Source: Verrucomicrobiota bacterium (GTDB lineage Bacteria; Verrucomicrobiota; Verrucomicrobiia; Limisphaerales; Pedosphaeraceae). Taken from it: DNA of 64,000 nucleotides. The stretch covers positions 62,001-126,000 of the forward strand of contig JAJPHR010000031.1 of NCBI GenBank assembly GCA_021325145.1, written 5' to 3'. Every line of letters starts with the position of its first letter. Position 1 is the first letter of the stretch. Position numbers and translations under genes: made by a program. Shown here in pieces: positions 9,682 to 16,476 of this stretch. The notes under the pieces were generated by a model. The model was given only the letters and a program-made list of their open reading frames with translations, did no database searches and was not told where the DNA came from.

Positions 9682-9989
9682 ACCTTCAAAGCGGCTTGAA
9701 CTGCGACGGCGCGGCTGGTCCTCCCACGAACACCAAATTTTACGCGCCTGGGATTTAGTGCTTTTATGGTGATTGGCCCTTCGAATTTGGAGCTCCCTAA
9801 GAAGTCGCTTCATTGCCACGGTCTTTCAGTTAAAATTACTGCTACTGCCTGTTATGCCGGAGAGCCCGGATTCACCCAAGCCGCCGATTGTCAACAGAGT
9901 ATGAACGGGCTGGGGGCTGTCAAGGATTTCCGGGTCGAACTTTCCTCGTTGCCCTGCGGACAAAGTGTGGATTACCATCGCCGCACTTT

Positions 9990-10745
9990 ATGGTTGCCGC
10001 TCCATCACCCACCGGGGTTTCTGCGCGCGTCGATGGCCGTTTACCGGACCAGCTTCGGCCGTTGCATTTCCAAAATGACATTGCGCCCTATGCCACCGGC
10101 TCAACGCTGGTGGAATGGGGCAACACGCGGGTGATTTGCGGAGTGACGGTCGAGGAAGCGGTGCCGCGCTGGATGAAGGAGCAAAATGTGGTCGGCGGCT
10201 GGATCACTGCAGAATACTCCATGCTCCCCTACTCCACTCTGCAACGGAAGCAACGGGATATTTCCAAAGGCAAGATTGACGGGCGCTCGCAGGAAATTCA
10301 GCGGTTGATCGGCCGGGCGATGCGCGCGGCCATCGATCTCGACAAACTCGGGTCGCGCACGATGTGGGTGGACTGCGATGTGTTGCAGGCGGACGGCGGG
10401 ACACGCACGGCGGCCATCACCGGGGCTTATGTGGCGATGTGCCTGGCGGTGAGAAAATTACAAGCCGAAGGAAAGCTGAAGGAGAGCCCCATTCTGGAAG
10501 GCGTGGCCGCGGTGAGCGTTGGCATCGTGAATGGGGAGCCAATGCTTGATTTGTGCTACGTGGAGGATGCGGCGGCGGCTGTGGATTTGAACCTGGTGAT
10601 GAATGCCGAGGGGAAATTCATTGAGTTGCAAGGCACCGGTGAGGAATCCACCTTCAGCGAAGGGCAGCTTGAGGCGATGCTGGCACTGGGCAAGGCGGGA
10701 ATTCGCCAACTGCTCGCCGCGCAAAAAGCGGCGCTGTCACGATAA
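9990..10745 (+). CDS. rph: Ribonuclease PH
   Basis: This phosphorolytic 3'-5' exoribonuclease trims tRNA 3' ends in the cytoplasm as a hexamer. Near the N terminus it reads RVDGRLPDQLRP. The family signatures STLVEWGNTRVICG, EYSMLPYSTLQR, RSQEIQRLIGRAMRA, DCDVLQADGGTRTA and the C-terminal LQGTGEESTFS follow. ATG 9990 gives 251 residues, close to the usual 238-250. The frame stays open upstream to 9888, but that part lacks conserved sequence. The gene begins a plus-strand series with a phosphatase and prmA. Confidence 0.93.
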   Translation: MVAAPSPTGVSARVDGRLPDQLRPLHFQNDIAPYATGSTLVEWGNTRVICGVTVEEAVPRWMKEQNVVGGWITAEYSMLPYSTLQRKQRDISKGKIDGRSQEIQRLIGRAMRAAIDLDKLGSRTMWVDCDVLQADGGTRTAAITGAYVAMCLAVRKLQAEGKLKESPILEGVAAVSVGIVNGEPMLDLCYVEDAAAAVDLNLVMNAEGKFIELQGTGEESTFSEGQLEAMLALGKAGIRQLLAAQKAALSR

Positions 10746-10788
10746 GATAAAAGGAACGGATGCACTGTTTGGTTTTACTTGATTCGCT

Positions 10789-10869
10789 GTCGCTCTTGTT
10801 TTCCTCCTCGTTTTCAGCGCTTCCAACCCCGGCGAAGGGACCGAGGACAACGACGAGGACGAGAACGAC
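10789..10869. repeat. Degenerate hexamer-based inverted repeat
   Basis: A 27-base arm (10789-10815), pyrimidine-rich with TCGTYC-like units, is matched in inverted orientation by a purine-rich arm at 10843-10869 (units like GAGGAC, GACGAG). Agreement is imperfect but runs the full length. A related shorter element lies in the next intergenic space (11550-11609). Confidence 0.6.
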
Positions 10870-10890
10870 ACCAACTTCCGCATCCAAGCC

Positions 10891-11535
10891 ATGATTGCCG
10901 CGACGAGTTTATTTCTGCTGCGCCATGCGGAAGTTGAGGCGCGTTATCAGCGCATTTTCGGCGGTCGCATTGACATGGATCTTTCTCCGCGCGGGCATGA
11001 ACAAGCCGCTGCGCTGGCGCGATATCTCCAACCCAAACGCTTCGATGCGGGGTATTGCAGCCCGATGAAGCGGGTGCAACAAACGGTCGCACCATTGGTA
11101 AAGGCAGGACTGCCGGTCCCAACGGCCATGGAGAATTTGCGGGAAGTGGATTTCGGCGATTGGACTGGATTGGGCTGGGAGGAAGTCAGGGCGCGGTTCA
11201 ATGTGAGCCCTTTTCAATGGCTGCACCAATTGGAAGCTGCCGCGATTCCCAATGCGGAATGCGCCAAGACGTTTCGCGCGCGTGTGGAACCTTGTTTGCG
11301 GGAAATTCTGGCAGCGCACCCGGGGCAGAATGTTGCGATTGCCTGCCACGGCGGAGTGATCCGAATGGTTCTGTCGATTCTGTTGGAACTTCCGCTTTCG
11401 AAGATGGCCGGTTTTGAAATCGAATACGCAAGCCTGACGGAAATTCATTGTTCGCCGCACAAAGCCGAGGTGCAACTACTCAATTTCACGCCGTGGAGGG
11501 ATGTGCGCACGAGCGAAGCCGGGAGTGTGCAATAG
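10891..11535 (+). CDS. Histidine phosphatase superfamily protein (CobC/phosphoglycerate mutase-like)
   Basis: The 214-residue protein starts with the signature LFLLRHAEVEARYQR, in which the His of LRHAE is the phospho-acceptor. The second catalytic region is AIACHGGVIRMVLS. Such proteins remove phosphate from small metabolites such as 3-phosphoglycerate or alpha-ribazole phosphate. No cobalamin assembly genes lie nearby, so the substrate is open. It is on the same strand as rph and prmA, with repeat-filled spacers on both sides. Confidence 0.83.
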   Translation: MIAATSLFLLRHAEVEARYQRIFGGRIDMDLSPRGHEQAAALARYLQPKRFDAGYCSPMKRVQQTVAPLVKAGLPVPTAMENLREVDFGDWTGLGWEEVRARFNVSPFQWLHQLEAAAIPNAECAKTFRARVEPCLREILAAHPGQNVAIACHGGVIRMVLSILLELPLSKMAGFEIEYASLTEIHCSPHKAEVQLLNFTPWRDVRTSEAGSVQ

Positions 11536-11549
11536 CAACCCAGTTCTTA

Positions 11550-11609
11550 TCGTGCTCGTGCTCAATCCAGCATTTTGATGGGCCGAACCGAGTACGAGGA
11601 CGAGCACGA
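11550..11609. repeat. Inverted hexamer-type repeat upstream of prmA
   Basis: TCGTGCTCGTGCTC (11550-11563) is inverted against GAGTACGAGGACGAGCACGA (11590-11609); the right arm carries one extra 6-base unit. The composition matches the element at 10789-10869, so both probably belong to one repeat family. It ends nine bases before the prmA start codon. Confidence 0.6.
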
Positions 11610-11618
11610 CTCTGAACC

Positions 11619-12533
11619 ATGAAAGCTAAATCGCTGCTGCAGATTTCGGTGGTGACCTCGCTGGAAGCCGAAGAGGCGTTGGCGGATTTACTTGGCCGGT
11701 TGTTCACGCGGTCCGCAGTGGTTTATATTGACGAGGAAACGCGCAAGGCGGTGGCCTCGGTTTATTGCGAGCGAACAAGTGAGTGGAGCGCCAGCCGACA
11801 AACGGCGTTGCGAGCTGGGCTGCGGGAAATTCGCGCCAGCGGCCTCGACGCAGGCCCGGCGACGATCTCCGCCCGCCGCGTGGCACGCGAGGATTGGGCG
11901 GAATCGTGGAAACGCCACTTTAAACCGATTGCGATAGGCTCGCGCCTGTTAATAAAGCCAAGTTGGATCAAGCGCCGTCCCCGCAAGGGCCAGGCGGTCG
12001 TGGTGCTCGACCCGGGCTTGAGTTTCGGCACCGGCAATCATCCGACCACGGCTTTCTGCCTGCGCGAGCTTGTCGAACGGCGCGACCCCGGGCGACCGCA
12101 GGCGTTCTGGGATGTCGGGACTGGTTCCGGCATTCTTGCGATTGCCGCTGCCAAGCTGGGCTATTCTCCCGTGAACGCCATCGATTTCGATCCGGAAGCT
12201 ATCCGGGTCGCCGAGGTCAATGCTCGGCTGAATGCGGTTTCAAAGAGACTCCGTCTGCGGCGGCAGGATATTGGGCGCTTGCCCGAGCGCGGGCGCGGAA
12301 TGTATCACATAATCTGTGCCAACCTAATCTCCAACTTGCTTTTGAAAGAGAGGGAAAAGCTGGTGAGCCGGTTGAGGAAGGACGGAGCCCTGGTTTTGGC
12401 GGGGATTTTGAAGACGGAATTTGCGGAGGTCCGGCGCGCTTACGAAAAGCGCGGCTTGCGATTTGTCCGCAGCCAAGTGGAAGGAGAATGGGAGTCCGGC
12501 GTTTTCACAGTTGCGGGTTCGGCCAGGCGATGA
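11619..12533 (+). CDS. prmA: Ribosomal protein L11 methyltransferase
   Basis: This SAM-dependent enzyme trimethylates ribosomal protein L11. The C-terminal Rossmann fold shows LDPGLSFGTGNHPTTAFCL followed by DVGTGSGILAIAAAKLG (SAM loop) and the acidic strand AIDFDPEA. The later ICANLISNLL matches the family NIL/NPP-type active-site loop. The N-terminal substrate-recognition domain is present, and the 304-residue length is normal. The ATG start follows the repeat at 11550-11609 directly. Confidence 0.92.
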   Translation: MKAKSLLQISVVTSLEAEEALADLLGRLFTRSAVVYIDEETRKAVASVYCERTSEWSASRQTALRAGLREIRASGLDAGPATISARRVAREDWAESWKRHFKPIAIGSRLLIKPSWIKRRPRKGQAVVVLDPGLSFGTGNHPTTAFCLRELVERRDPGRPQAFWDVGTGSGILAIAAAKLGYSPVNAIDFDPEAIRVAEVNARLNAVSKRLRLRRQDIGRLPERGRGMYHIICANLISNLLLKEREKLVSRLRKDGALVLAGILKTEFAEVRRAYEKRGLRFVRSQVEGEWESGVFTVAGSARR

Positions 12534-12568
12534 TACAATTACAGCCAAGATGTCACCGAAGTTTCACA

Positions 12569-12600
12569 AAAAAATCACAGCAATGTTTGAATGATTTTTT
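12569..12600. terminator. Weak A/T-rich hairpin after prmA
   Basis: AAAAAATCA (12569-12577) can pair with TGATTTTTT (12592-12600), ending in a run of seven T (12595-12601). The stem is only A/T-rich, so termination strength would be modest. It lies 36 bases after the prmA stop. Confidence 0.35.
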
Positions 12601-12686
12601 TGTAGTGGCGTCCAAGAGTTCGTTAAGACCCTTAATCAATCGGGTGCCAACGCGGAAACCGGCAGGGAATTGAGGGATGGCCGGGG

Positions 12687-12702
12687 TTGGCACAGTGCAC
12701 GC
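12687..12702 (+). promoter_or_regulatory. Possible sigma-54-like promoter upstream of a small gene
   Basis: TTGGCACAGTGCACGC has GG and GC separated by exactly 10 bases, as in -24/-12 promoters, but it lacks the usual TTGC half. It also overlaps the dyad CACAG/CTGTG. The GC lies about 30 bases upstream of the small ORF start at 12733. This is a weak call. Confidence 0.22.
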
Positions 12703-12732
12703 TGTGAACCCTTGACAAAAGGAAAGTCCGAT

Positions 12733-12894
12733 ATGACGAAAACGTTGGATGTGATGACTGAGGCCATACGTAACAGCAAACACCCCTTCCACAAAGCCGA
12801 TAACCGGCCCAAAAAAGCCCAAAAACACCGCTACGAACGCAGGAAAATAAAGGAATACCTGCATTTGGGCGACTGGGTCCAGGAACCAGCTTAA
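12733..12894 (+). CDS. Small basic protein of unknown function (53 aa)
   Basis: I do not recognise the family. The ATG at 12733 has a good ribosome-binding site (AAGGAAAG, about 8 bases upstream). The product is hydrophilic and strongly basic in its middle (KADNRPKKAQKHRYERRKIKEYL), ending GDWVQEPA, with no membrane segment or cysteines. A nucleic-acid or ribosome partner is possible but only inferred. An open frame extends upstream to 12670 without a ribosome-binding site. Its neighbour is the convergent fur gene. Confidence 0.6.
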   Translation: MTKTLDVMTEAIRNSKHPFHKADNRPKKAQKHRYERRKIKEYLHLGDWVQEPA

Positions 12895-13077
12895 GAAAAA
12901 ACCAGATCCCGGGCAGTCGCTGCTATTGAGTTGAGCGCGGCTGCCAGCGACACGGCTCAGACGTTAACGCGAGCGACGGATGATTTTCCGCGCAGCTTGG
13001 ACGGTGGGCCAAAAGGGTGTGTCGCCTTGTTGTCGGTCGGTCGGCGGAAAGATGAGAGTCCTCTGCATTGGCTGCGA

Positions 13078-13536
13078 TCACTGACAGCGGGGACATATCC
13101 CAAAAAATTCCAATTTGTGCGTGATGGCTTTGAAGCCATTGCGAGCCGCAATTTGTTCCTCAAACTCCCGGGTGAAGCATTCTTCGATCTCCACCACCGC
13201 CGCGCAGCGAGTGCAAACAAGATGATGGTGATGGCCGTCATCTCCTTCTCCCAGCAGTTCAAACCGGGCCACTCCGTCGCCCAGGTCAAAGCGTTTCACC
13301 ATCCCCATGTTTTCCAGCAGATGCAGCGAACGATAAACCGTCGCCAGATCGCAATCGCCTTTGGGCAACGCCGCGAAGATTTCCTTGTTCGACATCGGAT
13401 GAGGGTGCCGGCGCAAAATCTCCAGGATGGCCTGGCGGGCGCCGGTGATTTTGCGGGATTTGCGCCGCAAACGATCCGTCAGCGCGGGAAGATCCGCCCG
13501 GCTGGCGTGGTGATGATGACGCTTTCGGGACTTCAT
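13078..13536 (-). CDS. fur: Fur-family metal-responsive transcription regulator
   Basis: The 152-residue protein has the Fur winged helix (ITGARQAILEIL, NKEIFAALPKGDCDLATVYRSLHLLENMGMV) and the dimerisation domain with the metal-site run DDGHHHHLVC. It also has the structural zinc pairs CTRC and CPRC. The N terminus adds KRHHHH, a His-rich tail unusual for Fur. It could be Fur, Zur or PerR; sequence alone does not settle which metal. It is transcribed alone toward the small gene at 12733. Confidence 0.88.
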   Translation of the reverse strand: MKSRKRHHHHASRADLPALTDRLRRKSRKITGARQAILEILRRHPHPMSNKEIFAALPKGDCDLATVYRSLHLLENMGMVKRFDLGDGVARFELLGEGDDGHHHHLVCTRCAAVVEIEECFTREFEEQIAARNGFKAITHKLEFFGICPRCQ

Positions 13537-13647
13537 GTCCGACTAATGCCGTTCTTCGATTGCTCCGGACTGAATGAACCGGCCATTGCTTGCGGTGCGC
13601 CGACACTTCAGAAAGCCCAATGCAAACCGTTTGCAATGAGCAGCCCG

Positions 13648-13674
13648 AAAAACGCTCCCGCGCCACGCGGGAGC
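13648..13674 (-). terminator. Rho-independent terminator of the rpmG-rpsR operon
   Basis: On the minus strand GCTCCCGC, a 5-base loop (GTGGC) and GCGGGAGC form a perfect 8-bp GC stem. One base later follows TTTTT. It lies five bases beyond the rpsR stop codon. Confidence 0.9.
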
Positions 13675-13678
13675 AAGC

Positions 13679-13945
13679 TTACTTCATGAGCAGCATCTGC
13701 CGGGCGCGCTTGATGGAGCGGTTAAGCTGGCGCTGGTAATGAGCCGGCAATCCGGTGTACTTGCGCGGCAGGATGCGGCCCTGGTCGGTCACGAACTGCT
13801 TGAGCAGGTTCGTGTTTTTGTAATCAAGGGCATCGACCGTGAAGTCGATTTTCGGCTTGGGCCGGGGCGTCCGCATTTCGGAAGTGCCGGTCCGGCCACC
13901 GCGACCGCCCCGCTTTTCCTTGTCCGTGTTGGTTTTACGTGGCAT
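13679..13945 (-). CDS. rpsR: 30S ribosomal protein S18
   Basis: This component of the small subunit platform binds next to S6. The 88 residues contain the family core DALDYKNTNLLKQFVTDQGRILPRKYTGLPA followed by a basic helix (HYQRQLNRSIKRARQMLLM). The N terminus is a basic, Gly/Arg-rich tail. It begins five bases after the rpmG stop and ends just before a strong terminator, so it is the last gene of the operon. The usual partners rpsF and ssb are not here. Confidence 0.95.
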   Translation of the reverse strand: MPRKTNTDKEKRGGRGGRTGTSEMRTPRPKPKIDFTVDALDYKNTNLLKQFVTDQGRILPRKYTGLPAHYQRQLNRSIKRARQMLLMK

Positions 13946-13950
13946 AGGTG

Positions 13951-14118
13951 TTACTTGATTTCCCGATGCAAAGTATGGCGACGCAGCGCGGGATTGTACT
14001 TCTTCAGTTCAATCTTTTCGGTCTTCAGCTTTTTGTTGCGGCTGGTCATGTAGCGCGAGGGCGACTTGCCCTCCTTCCGCGCTTCCGTGCATTCGATTGT
14101 GACAGTTTCTCGTGCCAT
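13951..14118 (-). CDS. rpmG: 50S ribosomal protein L33
   Basis: The minus strand encodes 55 residues beginning [20 protein letters not shown] and continuing [20 protein letters not shown] to ...RHTLHREIK, a clear L33. Only one cysteine remains, so this is the zinc-free type. It lies between the DksA-like gene (stop 14126) and rpsR, with spacers of 7 and 5 bases, and is clearly co-transcribed with them. Confidence 0.94.
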   Translation of the reverse strand: MARETVTIECTEARKEGKSPSRYMTSRNKKLKTEKIELKKYNPALRRHTLHREIK

Positions 14119-14125
14119 AAATTAA

Positions 14126-14704
14126 TTATTCCTTTTCCTTGGCCGGCTTGTCCTCCGGCTCGTCCTCTTCCTCGACTTCCGCCACGCCCACGCTGTCCAC
14201 GGTGCCGAGCGCGCCCAACCGCCGCTGGCGCAACGCGCCTTCCCGTTCGAGCTGCGCCTGCGCCTGCACGGTAAACCGCGTCCAGGGAATCGCTTCCAGG
14301 CGCGCCTTGGGAATGGGCTTGCCGGTCAATTCACAAATGCCGTAGGTGTCCTTCTCAATCCGCTTGAGCGCCTCTTCGATCTCGTAAATCGCGTCCTGGT
14401 CGGACGAAAGCAGGCTGAGGGCGAAATCGCGGTCAAAATTGTCCGTGCCCGAATCCGCCATGTGGAGGCTGTAGCCGGCGAGTTCCTGCGCGGATTCCTT
14501 GGCGAGGCCGCTCATCTGCTTGAGCAACTGGTCCCGCAACTCGATCAGATGCTGGTAGAACTTGGCCCATTCGGCCTTGACCTTGATCTCGCCGTTGGCC
14601 CGGCGGTCCTTGCGAACCGGCGCCTGGCCGAGGATGGATGCCGCAGTGGCGGAGCGGAGTTTGTCTCCGCCTTCCTTCTTCACGATTTTTTTCTTTGTGC
14701 TCAC
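14126..14704 (-). CDS. DksA/TraR-family protein with degenerate zinc finger
   Basis: The 192 residues include a helical coiled-coil section (about 45-120) and the DksA C-terminal signature YGICELTGKPIPKARLEAIP (121-140). Of the four zinc cysteines only Cys124 is left; the others are replaced by Thr127, Thr145 and Ala148. DksA binds the secondary channel of RNA polymerase and helps ppGpp control ribosomal genes. Here the gene heads a ribosomal-protein operon (rpmG, rpsR), which fits such a role. Both termini carry charged, probably disordered extensions (Lys-rich at the front, Glu-rich at the back). Confidence 0.85.
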   Translation of the reverse strand: MSTKKKIVKKEGGDKLRSATAASILGQAPVRKDRRANGEIKVKAEWAKFYQHLIELRDQLLKQMSGLAKESAQELAGYSLHMADSGTDNFDRDFALSLLSSDQDAIYEIEEALKRIEKDTYGICELTGKPIPKARLEAIPWTRFTVQAQAQLEREGALRQRRLGALGTVDSVGVAEVEEEDEPEDKPAKEKE

Positions 14705-15032
14705 AACGCTAAATGCTGCTCAAATTCGCCGTCTCTCAACCCATCGGTTCTTCCACAATGGATGCAAATCCATTTGAGAGTGGGCGAATGTAGCAGACGA
14801 ACCCAAATATGCCATAAAAATATTCAACAATTTTTGCCGGGGTTTTTTACCCCTCCAGACGGCGTTTTCAAGCCTGCCAGACCGCACACAAACATCCCGA
14901 AACCCGCTGCTTTCAACGTTCCAACCCCAAAATCACCTTAACGAATCGGGCCAAAAAGGCTGGTCGAGTTCAAGCCGGGATTCGAGAATGGGGCGTTCCT
15001 TGGGCTTTGAGCATTGGACATCGGGCGTTTTC
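14705..15032. other. Intergenic region, 328 bp, with a short heptad tract
   Basis: No gene is visible. It should hold the promoter of the minus-strand dksA-like/rpmG/rpsR operon. At 15007-15027 three 7-base units (TTGAGCA, TTGGACA, TCGGGCG) continue the heptanucleotide pattern seen elsewhere in the window. The part at 14815-14850 is A/T-rich. Confidence 0.6.
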
Positions 15033-15851
15033 CTAGCCTTTTTCAATGGAGGCGTAGGCGTTGTGGTTATGAATGCTCTCGTAATTCTCCGCTTCCACCT
15101 TGTACCAGGTCACATCACTGTGCGCATTCAACCGTAACGCCACATTCCGCACCAGGTCCTCCACGAACACCGGGTTCTCATAGGCCCGTTCCGTCACCGC
15201 CTTCTCGTCCTGCCGTTTCAGCAACGAATACAACTCCGAACTCGCCGCGCCCTCCACCAACGCAATCAAATCCTCGATCCAAATCGCCCGCTTCGACCGA
15301 ATCTGCACCGTCACGTTGCCCCGCTGATTGTGCGCGCCGTATTGGCTGATCGCCTTGGAACACGGGCACAACGTCGTCACGCCCACGATCACCGTCAGGA
15401 CAAAGTCGATTTCCTTCCCGCAAGCCGTCGCGTCGAAACGCGCCGTATAATCCATCAAACCCTCCATCCTGGTGACCGGCGCCTTCTTGCTCAGGAAAAA
15501 CGGAAACTCCATTTCCAAATGCGCCGTGGCCGCGTGCAACTTCCGCTGCATCGCGTGCAGGATGTCCGTGATGTTCTCCACATGCACCATGTTTCCGTGC
15601 GCGTTGAGCACCTCGATGAACCGGCTCATGTGCGTGCCCTTGAACTCCTTGGGCAGGTCCACATACATCCCGATCGTGGCAATCGTATTTTGCGTCACAT
15701 GCGCCTTGTCCCGGATTTGGATCGGAAACCGCAGGCCCCGCACGCCCACCTTGTCGATGCGCAATTCGCGGTGATCCCGCTCATTCTGCTTGTCCTGCAG
15801 CTTGAGCAACGCTTTTGGTTTCAATTCAATCATGCCGTCGGAATCCTTCAT
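15033..15851 (-). CDS. folE2: GTP cyclohydrolase FolE2 (type IB)
   Basis: This enzyme converts GTP to 7,8-dihydroneopterin triphosphate, the first step toward folate and queuosine. It is the metal-flexible, zinc-independent isozyme family. The 272 residues carry VGVRGLRFPI, the core VGVTTLCPCSKAIS with the catalytic Cys, and YGAHNQRGNVTV. Either ATG 15851 or an ATG six codons later (15833, with AAGGA upstream) could start it. It stands alone on the minus strand; folK lies far away at 42 kb. Confidence 0.93.
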   Translation of the reverse strand: MKDSDGMIELKPKALLKLQDKQNERDHRELRIDKVGVRGLRFPIQIRDKAHVTQNTIATIGMYVDLPKEFKGTHMSRFIEVLNAHGNMVHVENITDILHAMQRKLHAATAHLEMEFPFFLSKKAPVTRMEGLMDYTARFDATACGKEIDFVLTVIVGVTTLCPCSKAISQYGAHNQRGNVTVQIRSKRAIWIEDLIALVEGAASSELYSLLKRQDEKAVTERAYENPVFVEDLVRNVALRLNAHSDVTWYKVEAENYESIHNHNAYASIEKG

Positions 15852-16016
15852 TTTCGGCGCTTTGCTTTAATTCGAGTCAAAATAACAGGCGTCGGCCTTT
15901 TTGCAAATGGTTTGGGAAACGGGCAAACCCTCCGATGGCCGGAACGCCTCAACCAGCGTGGCCGCCCTATTAACCATTCCATGCCCCACTGATCCACGCC
16001 TCACCCATCGTTTTTT

Positions 16017-16109
16017 ACCCGTTCAAACCCGCCCAAACCCGTTCAAACCCGGTTTGAAACCGGTCAGACCCGCATCCGACCCGATTTGACCCGTTCAGAC
16101 CCGATTCAG
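16017..16109. repeat. Decanucleotide tandem repeat, about nine units
   Basis: Units start with ACCC and mostly run 10 bases (ACCCGTTCAA, ACCCGCCCAA, ACCCGTTCAA, then ACCCGATTTG, ACCCGTTCAG); a few are 9, 11 or 12. The centre contains the palindrome TTCAAACC/GGTTTGAA. The period and unit differ from the 7-base tracts nearby. Confidence 0.85.
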
Positions 16110-16148
16110 CGGCAACCGAGGCCGGGACGGAACGACGCCTCTTTGCCT

Positions 16149-16183
16149 TTGGATTTCTGGCTTCCGATTTCGGATTTCATTCA
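16149..16183. repeat. Heptanucleotide repeat tract
   Basis: Five 7-base units are visible: TTGGATT, TCTGGCT, TCCGATT, TCGGATT and TCATTCA. On the other strand the units resemble the AATCCAA/AATCCGA type found inside uvrA and dapB. Confidence 0.75.
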
Positions 16184-16243
16184 ATTGTCAAAGAACCTTC
16201 CCGGCCGAGCCGGGCAAAATTCACCGTCGCCAAGGCGCGGACC

Positions 16244-16285
16244 TTGAACATCGGTCACTGGACATCCCGGCGCTCCGCGCTCCGG
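16244..16285. repeat. Heptanucleotide repeat tract
   Basis: Six 7-base units follow each other: TTGAACA, TCGGTCA, CTGGACA, TCCCGGC, GCTCCGC and GCTCCGG. The first three match the tract at 15007-15027, and the last two match the CTCCGCA type inside uvrA, so the unit types are mixed here. Confidence 0.7.
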
Positions 16286-16476
16286 CCCCTCCCAATCCTG
16301 CACTTCACCTACGCCGCCAAGTAAAGCATGCCCGCTAAAAACATGCAAATGAATTCTGAATATTTCTTTCCAGCGAACGTTTGGACGCCTGAAGGTGGGG
16401 GAGCGTTTCAGAACTCCCACTTAAATGGGCAACCCTTCTCCCACGATGTTCAATAGTTACCATGAGAGCAAGGCCA

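Larger units (their letters stand above)
15852..16476. other. Repeat-rich intergenic region, 625 bp
   Basis: No coding gene is supported. The stretch contains three separate tandem-repeat tracts: a 10-bp type at 16017-16109 and two 7-bp types at 16149-16183 and 16244-16285. It separates folE2 from the histidine kinase gene, both on the minus strand, so it must also contain the folE2 promoter. Confidence 0.65.

Noticed and set aside
16017..16285. Possible CRISPR array
   Set aside because: The repeats are 7 or 10 bases with no unique spacers, and no cas genes are present in the window.
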